22,216 bases of DNA from JAMCUI01 sp964520615 (GTDB taxonomy: Bacteria; Patescibacteriota; Microgenomatia; 2-02-FULL-39-11): positions 1 to 22,216 of the forward strand of contig CAZFNL010000066.1 in NCBI GenBank assembly GCA_964520615.1, given 5' to 3'. Made by a program: the position numbers and the translations under genes. A model generated the notes under the pieces. It was not told the DNA's origin. It ran no database searches and worked only from the letters and a program-made list of their open reading frames with translations. Shown here piece by piece: positions 7,040 through 13,894 of this stretch. Positions within the stretch are counted from its first letter, which is position 1; each line of letters begins with the position of its first letter.

Positions 7040-9306
7040 TGAAACGTCAACCCAAAAATATATACACCTGTCCGATGCATACGGAAGTGCAGGCGGATAA
7101 ACCCGGAAAATGCCCAAAGTGCGCAATGACACTGGTGAAGAAAAAAGACCAGACACCGCATGAAATGAAGTCAACAAAGCATACTTCAAATACTCCAAAA
7201 GTAAATTCACATCAGGGTCAGGGAACGCTCTATACCTGTCCTATGGATCCGGATGTGATACAGGATGCCCCGGGGAATTGTCCAAAGTGCGGAATGGATT
7301 TAGTGCCGATGGATGCGGGCGGTGAGGTGTACGGCCATGAAGCTCACCGCGGAAAAGGAGCGGAGCAAGACTTCAGACGGCGGTTTTTTATTACACTCCC
7401 GTTCGTCTTACTCGCCATGGCTCTGTCGCCCAATATCCAAAAATGGCTGGGATTCCATTTGGATTTTGGCGGCAAGGAATTTGTTTTGTTCCTCGTCGGC
7501 ACTTTCATCTTTTTCTTCGGCGGTTTACCGTTTTTCAAGGCATCTAAAGGAGAGCTGTCCCATAAGAACCCAGCCATGATGACATTGGTGGCCTTTGCCA
7601 TAACCATAGGCTACATCTTTTCCGTCACTGCAACGTTCCTATTCCCGGGAGAATCTCTCTATTGGGAGATATCTACTCTTATTTCAGTTTTCCTTCTGGG
7701 ACACTGGTTGGAGATGCGGGCGGTACGCGGCGCAACGGGTGCGCTCGCAGAACTGGCTAGGCTGATTCCGCCATCCGCACATTTATTGAAGGACGGCCAG
7801 CTGACCGACGTGGAGACCAGCCAGTTGGTTATCGGCGATAGGGTTTTAGTTAAGCCTGGAGAGAAAATTCCGGTCGATGGAAAAGTTATTGAGGGTGAAA
7901 GTGCCGTGAGCGAAGCCATGCTCACCGGCGAGTCGCGCCCCATCCCCAAGAAAACCGACGATGAGGTTACCGGCGGCTCTTTGAATCAGGATGGCTCACT
8001 GACCGTGGAAGTTTCGAAAGTTGGCGCGGACACTGCCATTGCGCAAATCATGAAATTGATCCGCGAAGCCCAAAGCTCCAAGCCCAACGTTCAGCACTTG
8101 GCCGACAGAGCCGCCACCGTGTTGTTTTATGTGGCGGTTATTGCCGGACTATCTTCGTTTGTCTTCTGGTTCTTCGTCTCGCCGCAAGGGGCGGTTTTTG
8201 CCGCCACCGTTGCCGTTGCGGCCATCGTCGTGGCTTGTCCGCACGCCTTAGGTCTGGCTATTCCGACTGTCACCTCAATCACGACAACTCTTGGAGCGAA
8301 AAACGGCATCCTGATCAAGGATATGAAAGCCCTGGAAATCGCTAGGAAGTTGAATTATGTGGTGCTTGACAAGACCGGCACATTGACCAAAGGAGAATTC
8401 GGCATCACCAACATCATGTTATCCAAAGACTCTGGTACTGCCGACAAGAACGAACTCCTCCGACTGGCCGCGGCCGTGGAAGTGCCATCGCAGCATTCCA
8501 TCGCGCAGGGAATCGTACGGGCGGCGAAAGATAAAAACCTGCAGCTCCCCGCTGTCAAAAATTTCAAGTCTTTTCCGGGAAGAGGAGCAGTGGGAAAAAT
8601 CGACGGCAAGGAAGTGCTTGTAGGCAATAAAGCATTGATGAAGGAGCTGAAAGTGAAAACCGAAAACGGAGATTTGGGCCAAGATTCAGGAGCAAACACG
8701 CCGGTGTATGTTGCGATAAACAACGTGTTTGCGGGAACTATTCTCTTGGCGGACATGATCAGGGAAGAGTCAAAGGAAGCAATCCAAAAATTGCACGACT
8801 TGGGCATCAAAACGGCGATGCTCACAGGCGATGCTCAGGATGTGGCGGATAAAGTTGGTAAGGAATTGGATATAGACACGGTTTTTGCTCATGTCTTGCC
8901 GCAGGATAAAGTCAGTAAAGTGAGAGAATTGCAAAATGAAGGCAATACCGTCGCTATGGTCGGCGACGGAGTCAACGACGCCGCGGCCCTGACTCAATCG
9001 CACGTGGGAATTGCTATCGGCGCAGGCACCGACGTTGCTGTGGCATCTGCGGGTATAGTCCTCATGAAAAGTAATCCGCTCGATGTGGCAAAGGCCATTT
9101 CCCTTAGCCGCAAAACCAACGCCAAGATGGTGCAAAACCTTCTTTGGGCCACCGGCTACAATGTCTTTGCCATTCCCACAGCGGCGGGAATACTCTATCC
9201 GTCACTGGGAATACTCCTTCGTCCCGAATGGGCGGCGCTTCTCATGAGTGCCTCCTCAGTCATTGTCGTATTTAACGCGCTGCTTTTGAGAAAGACAAAA
9301 CTTTAA
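7039..9306 (+). CDS. copB: CopB-type P1B heavy-metal ATPase
   Basis: The 755-residue P-type ATPase starts with two heavy-metal-binding domains, each with TCPM and CPKC-type motifs (10-33 and 66-91), followed by eight predicted membrane helices. The transport site is CPH (C400-P401-H402), diagnostic of the P1B-3/CopB subgroup, as opposed to the CPC of CopA. Catalytic motifs are TGES (296-299), DKTG with phosphorylated D444, TGDA (596-599) and GDGVND (642-647); SQHSIA replaces the usual nucleotide-binding HP motif. The predicted role is export of copper (or silver) across the inner membrane using ATP. The central part appears more GC-rich than neighbouring genes, which may indicate transfer. 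It is the second gene of the csoR transcript. Confidence 0.92.
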   Translation: MKRQPKNIYTCPMHTEVQADKPGKCPKCAMTLVKKKDQTPHEMKSTKHTSNTPKVNSHQGQGTLYTCPMDPDVIQDAPGNCPKCGMDLVPMDAGGEVYGHEAHRGKGAEQDFRRRFFITLPFVLLAMALSPNIQKWLGFHLDFGGKEFVLFLVGTFIFFFGGLPFFKASKGELSHKNPAMMTLVAFAITIGYIFSVTATFLFPGESLYWEISTLISVFLLGHWLEMRAVRGATGALAELARLIPPSAHLLKDGQLTDVETSQLVIGDRVLVKPGEKIPVDGKVIEGESAVSEAMLTGESRPIPKKTDDEVTGGSLNQDGSLTVEVSKVGADTAIAQIMKLIREAQSSKPNVQHLADRAATVLFYVAVIAGLSSFVFWFFVSPQGAVFAATVAVAAIVVACPHALGLAIPTVTSITTTLGAKNGILIKDMKALEIARKLNYVVLDKTGTLTKGEFGITNIMLSKDSGTADKNELLRLAAAVEVPSQHSIAQGIVRAAKDKNLQLPAVKNFKSFPGRGAVGKIDGKEVLVGNKALMKELKVKTENGDLGQDSGANTPVYVAINNVFAGTILLADMIREESKEAIQKLHDLGIKTAMLTGDAQDVADKVGKELDIDTVFAHVLPQDKVSKVRELQNEGNTVAMVGDGVNDAAALTQSHVGIAIGAGTDVAVASAGIVLMKSNPLDVAKAISLSRKTNAKMVQNLLWATGYNVFAIPTAAGILYPSLGILLRPEWAALLMSASSVIVVFNALLLRKTKL

Positions 9307-9318
9307 AAAGAAGTAATC

Positions 9319-9351
9319 TTCATCTTTTCTTAATAATTACACATTTATAAT
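9319..9351 (+). promoter_or_regulatory. Recurrent 16-bp box plus -10, copy 2
   Basis: TTCATCTTTTCTTAAT (9319-9334) is followed after 11 bp by TATAAT (9346-9351). Architecture and spacing match the copies at 888, 10685 and 10756. It would drive the Met-rich protein gene with a leader of about 45 nt. A second TATAAT at 9371-9376 has no recognisable -35 partner. Confidence 0.65.
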
Positions 9352-9401
9352 ACAATCAGTAAAGTAAAGTTATAATTTATTACAAAATACAAGGAGGGAT
9401 T

Positions 9402-10064
9402 ATGAAACGAGTTGTCTTTTTATTATCACTGGTTATTCTTCTTGCCGGAGCAAGCCGCGTTTACGCCCAGGGAATGCCTGCCCTGAGCGGAGCCGAAGGG
9501 ATGGGCGGTTTTAATGATACGAATAGTCAAATCCAAGCGACTGTTGCAACGACCCCCTCTGGTCAGGACGAGCAGGCAGGATCACAAATCTGGCAGAATC
9601 TCCAGAATAAACAAACTACCTGCAGTCAACTTAAAAATGATGATTTTGATAAATTAGGAGATTTTTTTATGGGGCGGATGATGGGATCATCTCATGACTT
9701 TATGGATCAGATGATGACGCAGCGTCTCGGAGAAAGTGGAAATACTCAGATGCATATTGCCCTTGGAGAAAGGTTGAGCGGCTGCAACACAAATGCCCAA
9801 TTTCCGCAAAATGGGCAGGGTTTCCTTCCGATGATGGGAGGAATGATGGGTAGCTTTGGCGGGATGATGGGAGGTTGGGGGAATGGCAAGTCTTGGAGAG
9901 GAGGTGGATTTCCGATGGGATATGGCGGTTTAAATAACATGATGGGTGGGAACTTCGGTTTGTGGAGCGTGTTTTGCTTCTTAACCTGGCTTGTCCTATT
10001 TATTTTTCTTCTTCTTGGTATAGTTTATTTCTGGAAGGAGATAAATAAACCGGAAAAGAAATAA
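9402..10064 (+). CDS. Secreted Met/Gly-rich protein, C-terminal anchor
   Basis: The 220-residue protein has a signal peptide with a likely cleavage after A22 (VYA-QG). A helical segment follows (about 81-128) with LGDFFMGRMMG and a QMHIALGERLSGC motif, then a low-complexity Gly/Met stretch with repeated GGMMG (143-185). A transmembrane helix (about 190-211) and a lysine-rich tail end the protein. Met-rich envelope segments commonly bind Cu(I) or Ag(I), so a periplasmic or cell-surface copper buffer is the likely role (inference). The ribosome binding site AGGAGG lies just upstream. Its location right after copB, and the upstream box, support induction by metal stress. Confidence 0.75.
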   Translation: MKRVVFLLSLVILLAGASRVYAQGMPALSGAEGMGGFNDTNSQIQATVATTPSGQDEQAGSQIWQNLQNKQTTCSQLKNDDFDKLGDFFMGRMMGSSHDFMDQMMTQRLGESGNTQMHIALGERLSGCNTNAQFPQNGQGFLPMMGGMMGSFGGMMGGWGNGKSWRGGGFPMGYGGLNNMMGGNFGLWSVFCFLTWLVLFIFLLLGIVYFWKEINKPEKK

Positions 10065-10103
10065 ATCCTACATTCTATATTTTGAAAGGAAGGTGATAAA
10101 ATT

Positions 10104-10283
10104 ATGGATTTTTTAAAGAAGCTTTTCTCTTCTGAAGGAAAAGCAAAAGACGTTGTTTGTGGCATGACAGTCAATACCCAAAATGCACACTATACAAGTA
10201 TATATCAAGGCAAGACATATGATTTTTGTTCAGAGAATTGTAAAAAGCAGTTCGATGAGAATCCCAGTCAATACATAAAGTAA
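10104..10283 (+). CDS. YHS-domain metal-binding protein
   Basis: This 59-residue protein begins with a short amphipathic lead (MDFLKKLFSSEGKAK), followed by a YHS domain: DVVCGMTV (C19), YDFCSENCKKQF (C42, C46) and a final P-x-x-Y. YHS domains bind copper or zinc through these cysteines and are often fused to or placed beside copper ATPases. The start at 10104 has a ribosome binding site (AGGAAGGTG near 10088). The stop at 10281-10283 is one base before the next gene. Cytoplasmic; probably a small metal chaperone for CopB or the envelope proteins. Confidence 0.85.
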   Translation: MDFLKKLFSSEGKAKDVVCGMTVNTQNAHYTSIYQGKTYDFCSENCKKQFDENPSQYIK

Positions 10284-10284
10284 T

Positions 10285-10671
10285 ATGGAGAACATAGATT
10301 ATACCGTTAACACGTCAAAATCTTTTGACGCGGCAGTTAAAAGTGTAGTATCTGAAACAGAGAAAGCCGGATTCAGGGTGTTATATACTCATGACATAAA
10401 GGAAACTCTGGGTAAGAAAGGTTTTGAAATAGAACCTCTCAAAATAATAGAAATCTGTAATGCCGGCAACGCATATAACGCAGTACAAAAAGACATTCGC
10501 CTGGCGCTTTGTCTTCCCTGTAAAATCAACGTGTATACCAAGGACGGCAAGACGGTTATATCCGGAATGCGACCCATACTAATAAAAACAGCATTCCCTG
10601 ATTTAGAAATGGGTAGTCTCATACAAGAGGTCGATACGAAAATAAGAGCGATCGTTGATAAGGCTAGGTAA
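10285..10671 (+). CDS. DUF302 family protein
   Basis: The 128-residue protein matches the DUF302 pattern: an N-terminal F-x-x-A-V-x-x-V helix, THDIKETLGKKGF (35-47), ICNAGNAYNAV (57-67) with C58, a CLPC pair (C76/C79) and VYTKDGKTVISG. It has no signal peptide. DUF302 proteins are small, possibly metal- or redox-binding, and often accompany copper or sulfur genes; no activity is established. It starts one base after the YHS gene, so the pair is co-translated. Confidence 0.85.
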   Translation: MENIDYTVNTSKSFDAAVKSVVSETEKAGFRVLYTHDIKETLGKKGFEIEPLKIIEICNAGNAYNAVQKDIRLALCLPCKINVYTKDGKTVISGMRPILIKTAFPDLEMGSLIQEVDTKIRAIVDKAR

Positions 10672-10684
10672 TACAGATAATATC

Positions 10685-10717
10685 TTCACAAAATCTTAAT
10701 CTGCCGCCAAGTAGAAT
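10685..10717 (+). promoter_or_regulatory. Recurrent 16-bp box plus -10, copy 3
   Basis: TTCACAAAATCTTAAT (10685-10700) is followed after 11 bp by TAGAAT (10712-10717). The predicted start (about 10724) abuts an ATG at 10725 that opens a short frame running to 10832. It may alternatively be one of two tandem promoters for the gene at 10829. Confidence 0.6.
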
Positions 10718-10724
10718 TGGATTG

Positions 10725-10832
10725 ATGATAAAACACAAACTTTCCTCTTCTTATATTCATGAAATCTTAATGAATAGGTTGGTATGTTTGAATTATTACT
10801 TATTTACATTCGTAAGGAGGATTGACAGATGA
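10725..10832 (+). CDS. Possible 35-residue leaderless ORF
   Basis: An ATG at the predicted start site of the copy-3 promoter opens a 36-codon frame encoding MIKHKLSSSYIHEI and onward. Its stop overlaps the next ATG (ATGA at 10829-10832). There is no upstream ribosome binding site. The frame also covers the copy-4 promoter, which constrains its sequence for another reason, so coding is doubtful. If translated it could act as a coupling leader peptide. Confidence 0.2.
   Translation: MIKHKLSSSYIHEILMNRLVCLNYYLFTFVRRIDR
10756..10788 (+). promoter_or_regulatory. Recurrent 16-bp box plus -10, copy 4
   Basis: TTCATGAAATCTTAAT (10756-10771) is followed after 11 bp by TATGTT (10783-10788). It is the second of two boxes in the spacer before the gene at 10829, 71 bp downstream of copy 3. 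The expected leader is about 34 nt and includes the ribosome binding site AAGGAGG. Confidence 0.6.
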
Positions 10833-11776
10833 GTGCCAAGCCACTTAATAACCGCCATTATATAACCGGACTGGCTACAGGGGTCTTAATTTCTTTTCTC
10901 ATTTTTTACCTACTGACGAACTTTTCAGTAAATTCACTGGCATCTAATATTTACAAGACTTTCCAGCCTAAGCCAACACCCACTCCGGATGTTGCCAAGG
11001 CTCAAGCGGAAATCACTAAAGCTGTGATACCTGATCAGGTCAACCTCGGTATCTCATTTAAAGACGCAGTTGTAAAAATGGTAGCGGATGGTGCAATTGA
11101 TAAAAATAAGTTTCTGGCGCTTTATCAGGAAAGAGGCGGTTTAAGAAAGGATGAACAGGATTTGCTGGATAACCCGTCTGATAAGCCAATAGTTGTAACT
11201 CAGGCAAACGCAGGATTGATACTGAATCTTTTATGGCCATTGGGTATTGCCAATAAAACAGCGGTTCTCTCGCAGGGGCCAATGGGCACCCAATATAATA
11301 AGGATGTCAATAACTTTGCCTCAACAGGCGGATGGACTGTGGGTAAAGTTGATGGCGGTAAATTGTTTAACAGTTTCTCACTGGTAACTCTTACCCCGGA
11401 TGAGGAAGCGCAGGTAAAAGATATTGCTCAAAACATATACCGTCCCTGCTGCGGCAACAGTACCTATTTCCCGGACTGCAATCATGGAGCTGCTATGTTG
11501 GGCTTTATTGAACTTGCAGTATCCCAGGGATTGCCAAAAGATGAAATATATAAAAAGGCGCTTGCCCTAAACACCTATTGGTTCCCGCAGACATATGTCG
11601 AACTTGGGGTTTACTTTAAAAATAAAAAGAATATTCCCTGGAACAGGGTCGACCCGAAAGAAGCACTGGGAGTGGATTACTCAAGCGGTCAGGGTTTTAA
11701 CGCCATCGATAAACAGTTGCAAAATGAAGGTTTACTGCCGAAGGTAAATGACGGTGGCGGCGGATGCGGAGTATAA
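10829..11776 (+). CDS. Anchored protein with PCCGN / FPDCNHG motif
   Basis: The 315-residue protein has one N-terminal helix (about 13-32), a Pro/Thr linker (47-53) and a large extracytoplasmic domain. Its most striking element is YRPCCGNSTYFPDCNHG (204-220), grouping C207, C208, C217 and H219, a likely metal or heme/redox site. The C-terminus is glycine-rich and ends CGV. I do not recognise a named family, although similar proteins seem to occur in other CPR genomes. The start is supported by AAGGAGG. The two downstream genes (anchored 157-residue and CCAHH membrane proteins) follow at 3 and 22 nt and may form a three-part envelope assembly. Two boxed promoters precede it. Confidence 0.7.
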   Translation: MSAKPLNNRHYITGLATGVLISFLIFYLLTNFSVNSLASNIYKTFQPKPTPTPDVAKAQAEITKAVIPDQVNLGISFKDAVVKMVADGAIDKNKFLALYQERGGLRKDEQDLLDNPSDKPIVVTQANAGLILNLLWPLGIANKTAVLSQGPMGTQYNKDVNNFASTGGWTVGKVDGGKLFNSFSLVTLTPDEEAQVKDIAQNIYRPCCGNSTYFPDCNHGAAMLGFIELAVSQGLPKDEIYKKALALNTYWFPQTYVELGVYFKNKKNIPWNRVDPKEALGVDYSSGQGFNAIDKQLQNEGLLPKVNDGGGGCGV

Positions 11777-11779
11777 AAC

Positions 11780-12253
11780 ATGAAAACAATTGAGAATTTG
11801 AAAAAAGTTCCAAAGGAATATTTTATTCTTGGTATAGTTATGGTATTGATAGCCGTCGTCATCCTGAATGGTTTAAGAAAGAGTAAAACGGCAGAAAGTA
11901 CGGCAGTTTCCGCCTCCGGCACGCTATTTCAAAACAATCTGATAGAAAAGGAGGAAGGAAATATCAGTGTAGAAGTACAGTACCTGCCCGATAAATCAAA
12001 CGGAAATACCATGTCTTTTGACATTGCCCTAAACAATCATGCGGTCTCTTTGGATTCATTTGATTTCCAAAAGAGCGTGGTTCTGGAAAAAGACGACAAA
12101 TCTTCGTATCCGACAACTGTCGCGGCAGAAGGAGAAGGTCACCACAGAAGAGCAACCGTCACCTTTACCAAAGTTCCTATGCCGTTTACTGTAGCAGTCC
12201 TTTATCTTAACGGCATAAAGCGAAGGGATTTTACGTTTAATACCGTCAAATAA
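11780..12253 (+). CDS. Anchored beta-rich envelope protein, unknown
   Basis: The 157-residue protein has an N-terminal transmembrane helix (about 14-31). The external domain alternates hydrophobic residues as in a beta sandwich: ISVEVQYLPDK, MSFDIALNNHAVSLDSFDF, then EGEGHHRRATVTF (116-128) with a HH pair. I do not recognise a named family; the pattern recalls small immunoglobulin-like envelope domains of metal-related operons. It lies 3 nt after the PCC-motif gene and 22 nt before the CCAHH membrane protein, so a shared function is likely. Confidence 0.65.
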   Translation: MKTIENLKKVPKEYFILGIVMVLIAVVILNGLRKSKTAESTAVSASGTLFQNNLIEKEEGNISVEVQYLPDKSNGNTMSFDIALNNHAVSLDSFDFQKSVVLEKDDKSSYPTTVAAEGEGHHRRATVTFTKVPMPFTVAVLYLNGIKRRDFTFNTVK

Positions 12254-12275
12254 CACTGAAATAATAAAATAACCG

Positions 12276-12734
12276 ATGGGAAAAAATATACCACCAATAC
12301 CGGCCGGAGCAGTCGGCACGATTACTCTTCTTCTTTTTTATTTCCTCACAATGCGCCTTTTGGAAGGCACATGGTATGCCGCTTTTTCTCAATTTGAGGC
12401 ACTCTGGTATTTGATGATTCCTCTTAGTGTCGGATTCGGGGTACAGGTTGCTCTGTACAAAAAAATAAGAGACATGAGGAAAACCAACTCCGCTAAAAAT
12501 GTCATGATGGCAAATACGGCTGCGTCAACCGCGGGGATGATCGCCTGCTGCGCCCATCATCTAACCGATATTCTTCCTGTAATCGGACTTTCAGCCCTTT
12601 CAACATTATTAGTGAATTATCAAACACCGATTTTAGTGATCGGTATTGTCTCTAACATTTTAGGGATAAGGTATTTATATTTATCAGTTATCAGATATAA
12701 AAACAATAGCTATCTAAGATCGGATAAACCGTAA
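12276..12734 (+). CDS. CCAHH-motif membrane protein (possible metal transport)
   Basis: The 152-residue protein has about four transmembrane helices (roughly 12-28, 41-60, 86-110, 115-138). The third begins with GMIACCAHHLTDILPVIG, placing C91, C92, H94 and H95 at the membrane face. Adjacent cysteines in a helix are reminiscent of MerT-type mercury uptake proteins, but the fold otherwise does not match one I can name. As the last gene of the island it may move a metal across the membrane in partnership with the two preceding anchored proteins (inference). Confidence 0.6.
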   Translation: MGKNIPPIPAGAVGTITLLLFYFLTMRLLEGTWYAAFSQFEALWYLMIPLSVGFGVQVALYKKIRDMRKTNSAKNVMMANTAASTAGMIACCAHHLTDILPVIGLSALSTLLVNYQTPILVIGIVSNILGIRYLYLSVIRYKNNSYLRSDKP

Positions 12735-12902
12735 AATGAAAGGGGCAATCCTTACACCTCCTGAATTTTACCCGCCTTTGCTGAAACTTCAGTAGACGAG
12801 TCGGCCGATTGGTATCTGGACTGACCGGCTGTTTAGAAACCGGAGATACAATATATGGACTAAAAGGCAGGGTTTACATATAATGATGGCAGCAGATATA
12901 AT
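12735..12902 (+). promoter_or_regulatory. Island-boundary spacer and promoter of next gene
   Basis: The 183-nt spacer holds no gene I can support. A good promoter lies at its end: TTTACA (12873-12878), an 18-bp spacer and TATAAT (12897-12902). The predicted start, about 12909, leaves a leader of only about 9 nt before ATG 12918, with no ribosome binding site. Confidence 0.6.
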
Positions 12903-12917
12903 TGATATCATAAATCT

Positions 12918-13454
12918 ATGACTGTTCCTGCCGACCAGAAAAAAATTTCTCTTGACCAACCCGACTTGAATGAAATACTTCTTTCATGGAAAAGCCCCTC
13001 CCACCCGTTTAAGAAGCGAAACAGGATGTTTTACCAAACCGTTGCGGCAATCACTTTTCTTCTGGTGGTAATAGTATTTTTCCTTCACGAATTTATGCTT
13101 ATGGGAGTTATACTCTCCATTGCTTTTCTGGTTTATGTACTGTCGACAGTGCCACCAATAGAAGTAGAACACAAAGTGACACCGATAGGTTTTGAAAATG
13201 CCGGCAGGCTCTTCCGCTGGATCGAGCTTGTGGCTTTTTGGTTCGAGGAAAAATGGGAATACAAAACTCTTGTAGTACAAACGAGAATTCCGTTTCCTGT
13301 TCAGGTGCGTGCAGTAATGGGAAAGGATTTATCAAAAGATAAAATTAAGGAAGTTGTTGGGAAATACCTTTTGTATATGGAAAAGCCACCAAAGACCTGG
13401 GCTGACAATTTTTCCGACTGGCTGGGTCAAAAAATCCCTCTGGAAAACTCTTAA
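12918..13454 (+). CDS. Two-helix membrane protein, CPR-type hypothetical
   Basis: The 178-residue protein has a soluble N-terminus containing LSWKSPSHPFKKRNR (22-36), two adjacent transmembrane helices (about 40-60 and 62-80), then VPPIEVEHKVTPIGF and a C-terminal amphipathic domain. I have the impression of close relatives across Microgenomates genomes, where they are unnamed. Function unknown. It is a single-gene unit with its own near-leaderless promoter and lies between the metal island and a tRNA cluster, which fits a core gene. Confidence 0.7.
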   Translation: MTVPADQKKISLDQPDLNEILLSWKSPSHPFKKRNRMFYQTVAAITFLLVVIVFFLHEFMLMGVILSIAFLVYVLSTVPPIEVEHKVTPIGFENAGRLFRWIELVAFWFEEKWEYKTLVVQTRIPFPVQVRAVMGKDLSKDKIKEVVGKYLLYMEKPPKTWADNFSDWLGQKIPLENS

Positions 13455-13544
13455 TCCGCCTTAAAATTTCCCAATTCACACTTTTTATATATAGGGTAAT
13501 TAGTGATATAATTTATCGCTCGGAGAAAAGATATTTTGATGATT

Positions 13545-13573
13545 TTGGGATATTCCTGAAGAGAGAATATAAT
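13545..13573 (+). promoter_or_regulatory. tRNA-Arg(GCG) promoter
   Basis: TTGGGA (13545-13550), a 17-bp spacer and TATAAT (13568-13573). The predicted start at about 13580 is 8 nt before the mature tRNA end. Another TATAAT at 13507-13512 with TTTATA at 13484 could be an accessory promoter. Confidence 0.6.
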
Positions 13574-13587
13574 AGTTTTAGACCTTT

Positions 13588-13659
13588 GTCCCCGTAGCTT
13601 AACGGATAGAGCGCGGCCCTGCGGAGGCTGATATATGAGTTCAATTCTCATCGGGGACG
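13588..13659 (+). tRNA. tRNA-Arg(GCG)
   Basis: A full cloverleaf fits: acceptor GTCCCCG/CGGGGAC, D-stem GCTT/GAGC, anticodon stem CGGCC/GGCTG with loop CTGCGGA (anticodon GCG, reading CGC/CGU), and T-stem ATGAG/CTCAT with loop TTCAATT. The discriminator is G13659. CCA is not encoded (the next bases are CAG). A GCG anticodon is unusual for bacteria, which normally read these codons with ACG modified to ICG. Confidence 0.9.
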
Positions 13660-13690
13660 CAGAACATCCCGATTAAATCGGGATTTCTGC
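13659..13690 (+). other. 3' trailer hairpin of tRNA-Arg(GCG)
   Basis: GCAGAA (13659-13664), a bulged C, ATCCCGAT (13666-13673), loop TAA, ATCGGGAT (13677-13684), TTCTGC (13685-13690). This is a 14-bp helix with one bulge that starts on the tRNA discriminator base. No U-tract follows, so it is more likely a processing structure than a terminator. The same design follows tRNA-Arg(CCG). Confidence 0.7.
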
Positions 13691-13743
13691 CTAAACGCCT
13701 GAGATAATAGGGTGGAGGAGCGGTTTTGCTAGCAGGTCTTAAA

Positions 13744-13755
13744 TCCCGATGAAGC
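13744..13755 (+). repeat. 5' arm of helix extending tRNA-Ser(CGA)
   Basis: TCCCGATGAAGC, ending at the base before the tRNA, is exactly complementary to the 12 bases from the discriminator onward (13841-13852). Together they lengthen the 7-bp acceptor stem to 19 continuous base pairs. Confidence 0.75.
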
Positions 13756-13841
13756 GGAGGGTTGGCTGAGTGGTTTAAAGCGACGGTCTCGAAAACCGTT
13801 CTGCCGTAAGACAGGCACAGGTTCGAATCCTGTACCCTCCG
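13756..13841 (+). tRNA. tRNA-Ser(CGA)
   Basis: Acceptor GGAGGGT/ACCCTCC, anticodon stem ACGGT/ACCGT with loop CTCGAAA (anticodon CGA, codon UCG), a long variable arm typical of serine tRNA, and T-stem ACAGG/CCTGT with loop TTCGAAT. The discriminator is G13841. CCA is not encoded. Flanks pair with each other for 12 bp. Confidence 0.92.
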
Positions 13842-13865
13842 CTTCATCGGGACGAATCTCGTCCC
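13841..13865 (+). other. 3' arm and competing hairpin after tRNA-Ser(CGA)
   Basis: GCTTCATCGGGA (13841-13852) pairs with 13744-13755. Its last four bases also start a separate hairpin, GGGACGA-ATC-TCGTCCC (13849-13865). The two structures are mutually exclusive at GGGA. There is no U-tract. Confidence 0.6.
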
Positions 13866-13894
13866 TTCCGCCAAAAATAATTTTTAAAACAATT

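Noticed and set aside
13641..13874. Antisense frame over the tRNA-Arg/tRNA-Ser region
   Set aside because: The peptide contains the SNxCL-type pattern typical of antisense translation through tRNA genes; not a gene.
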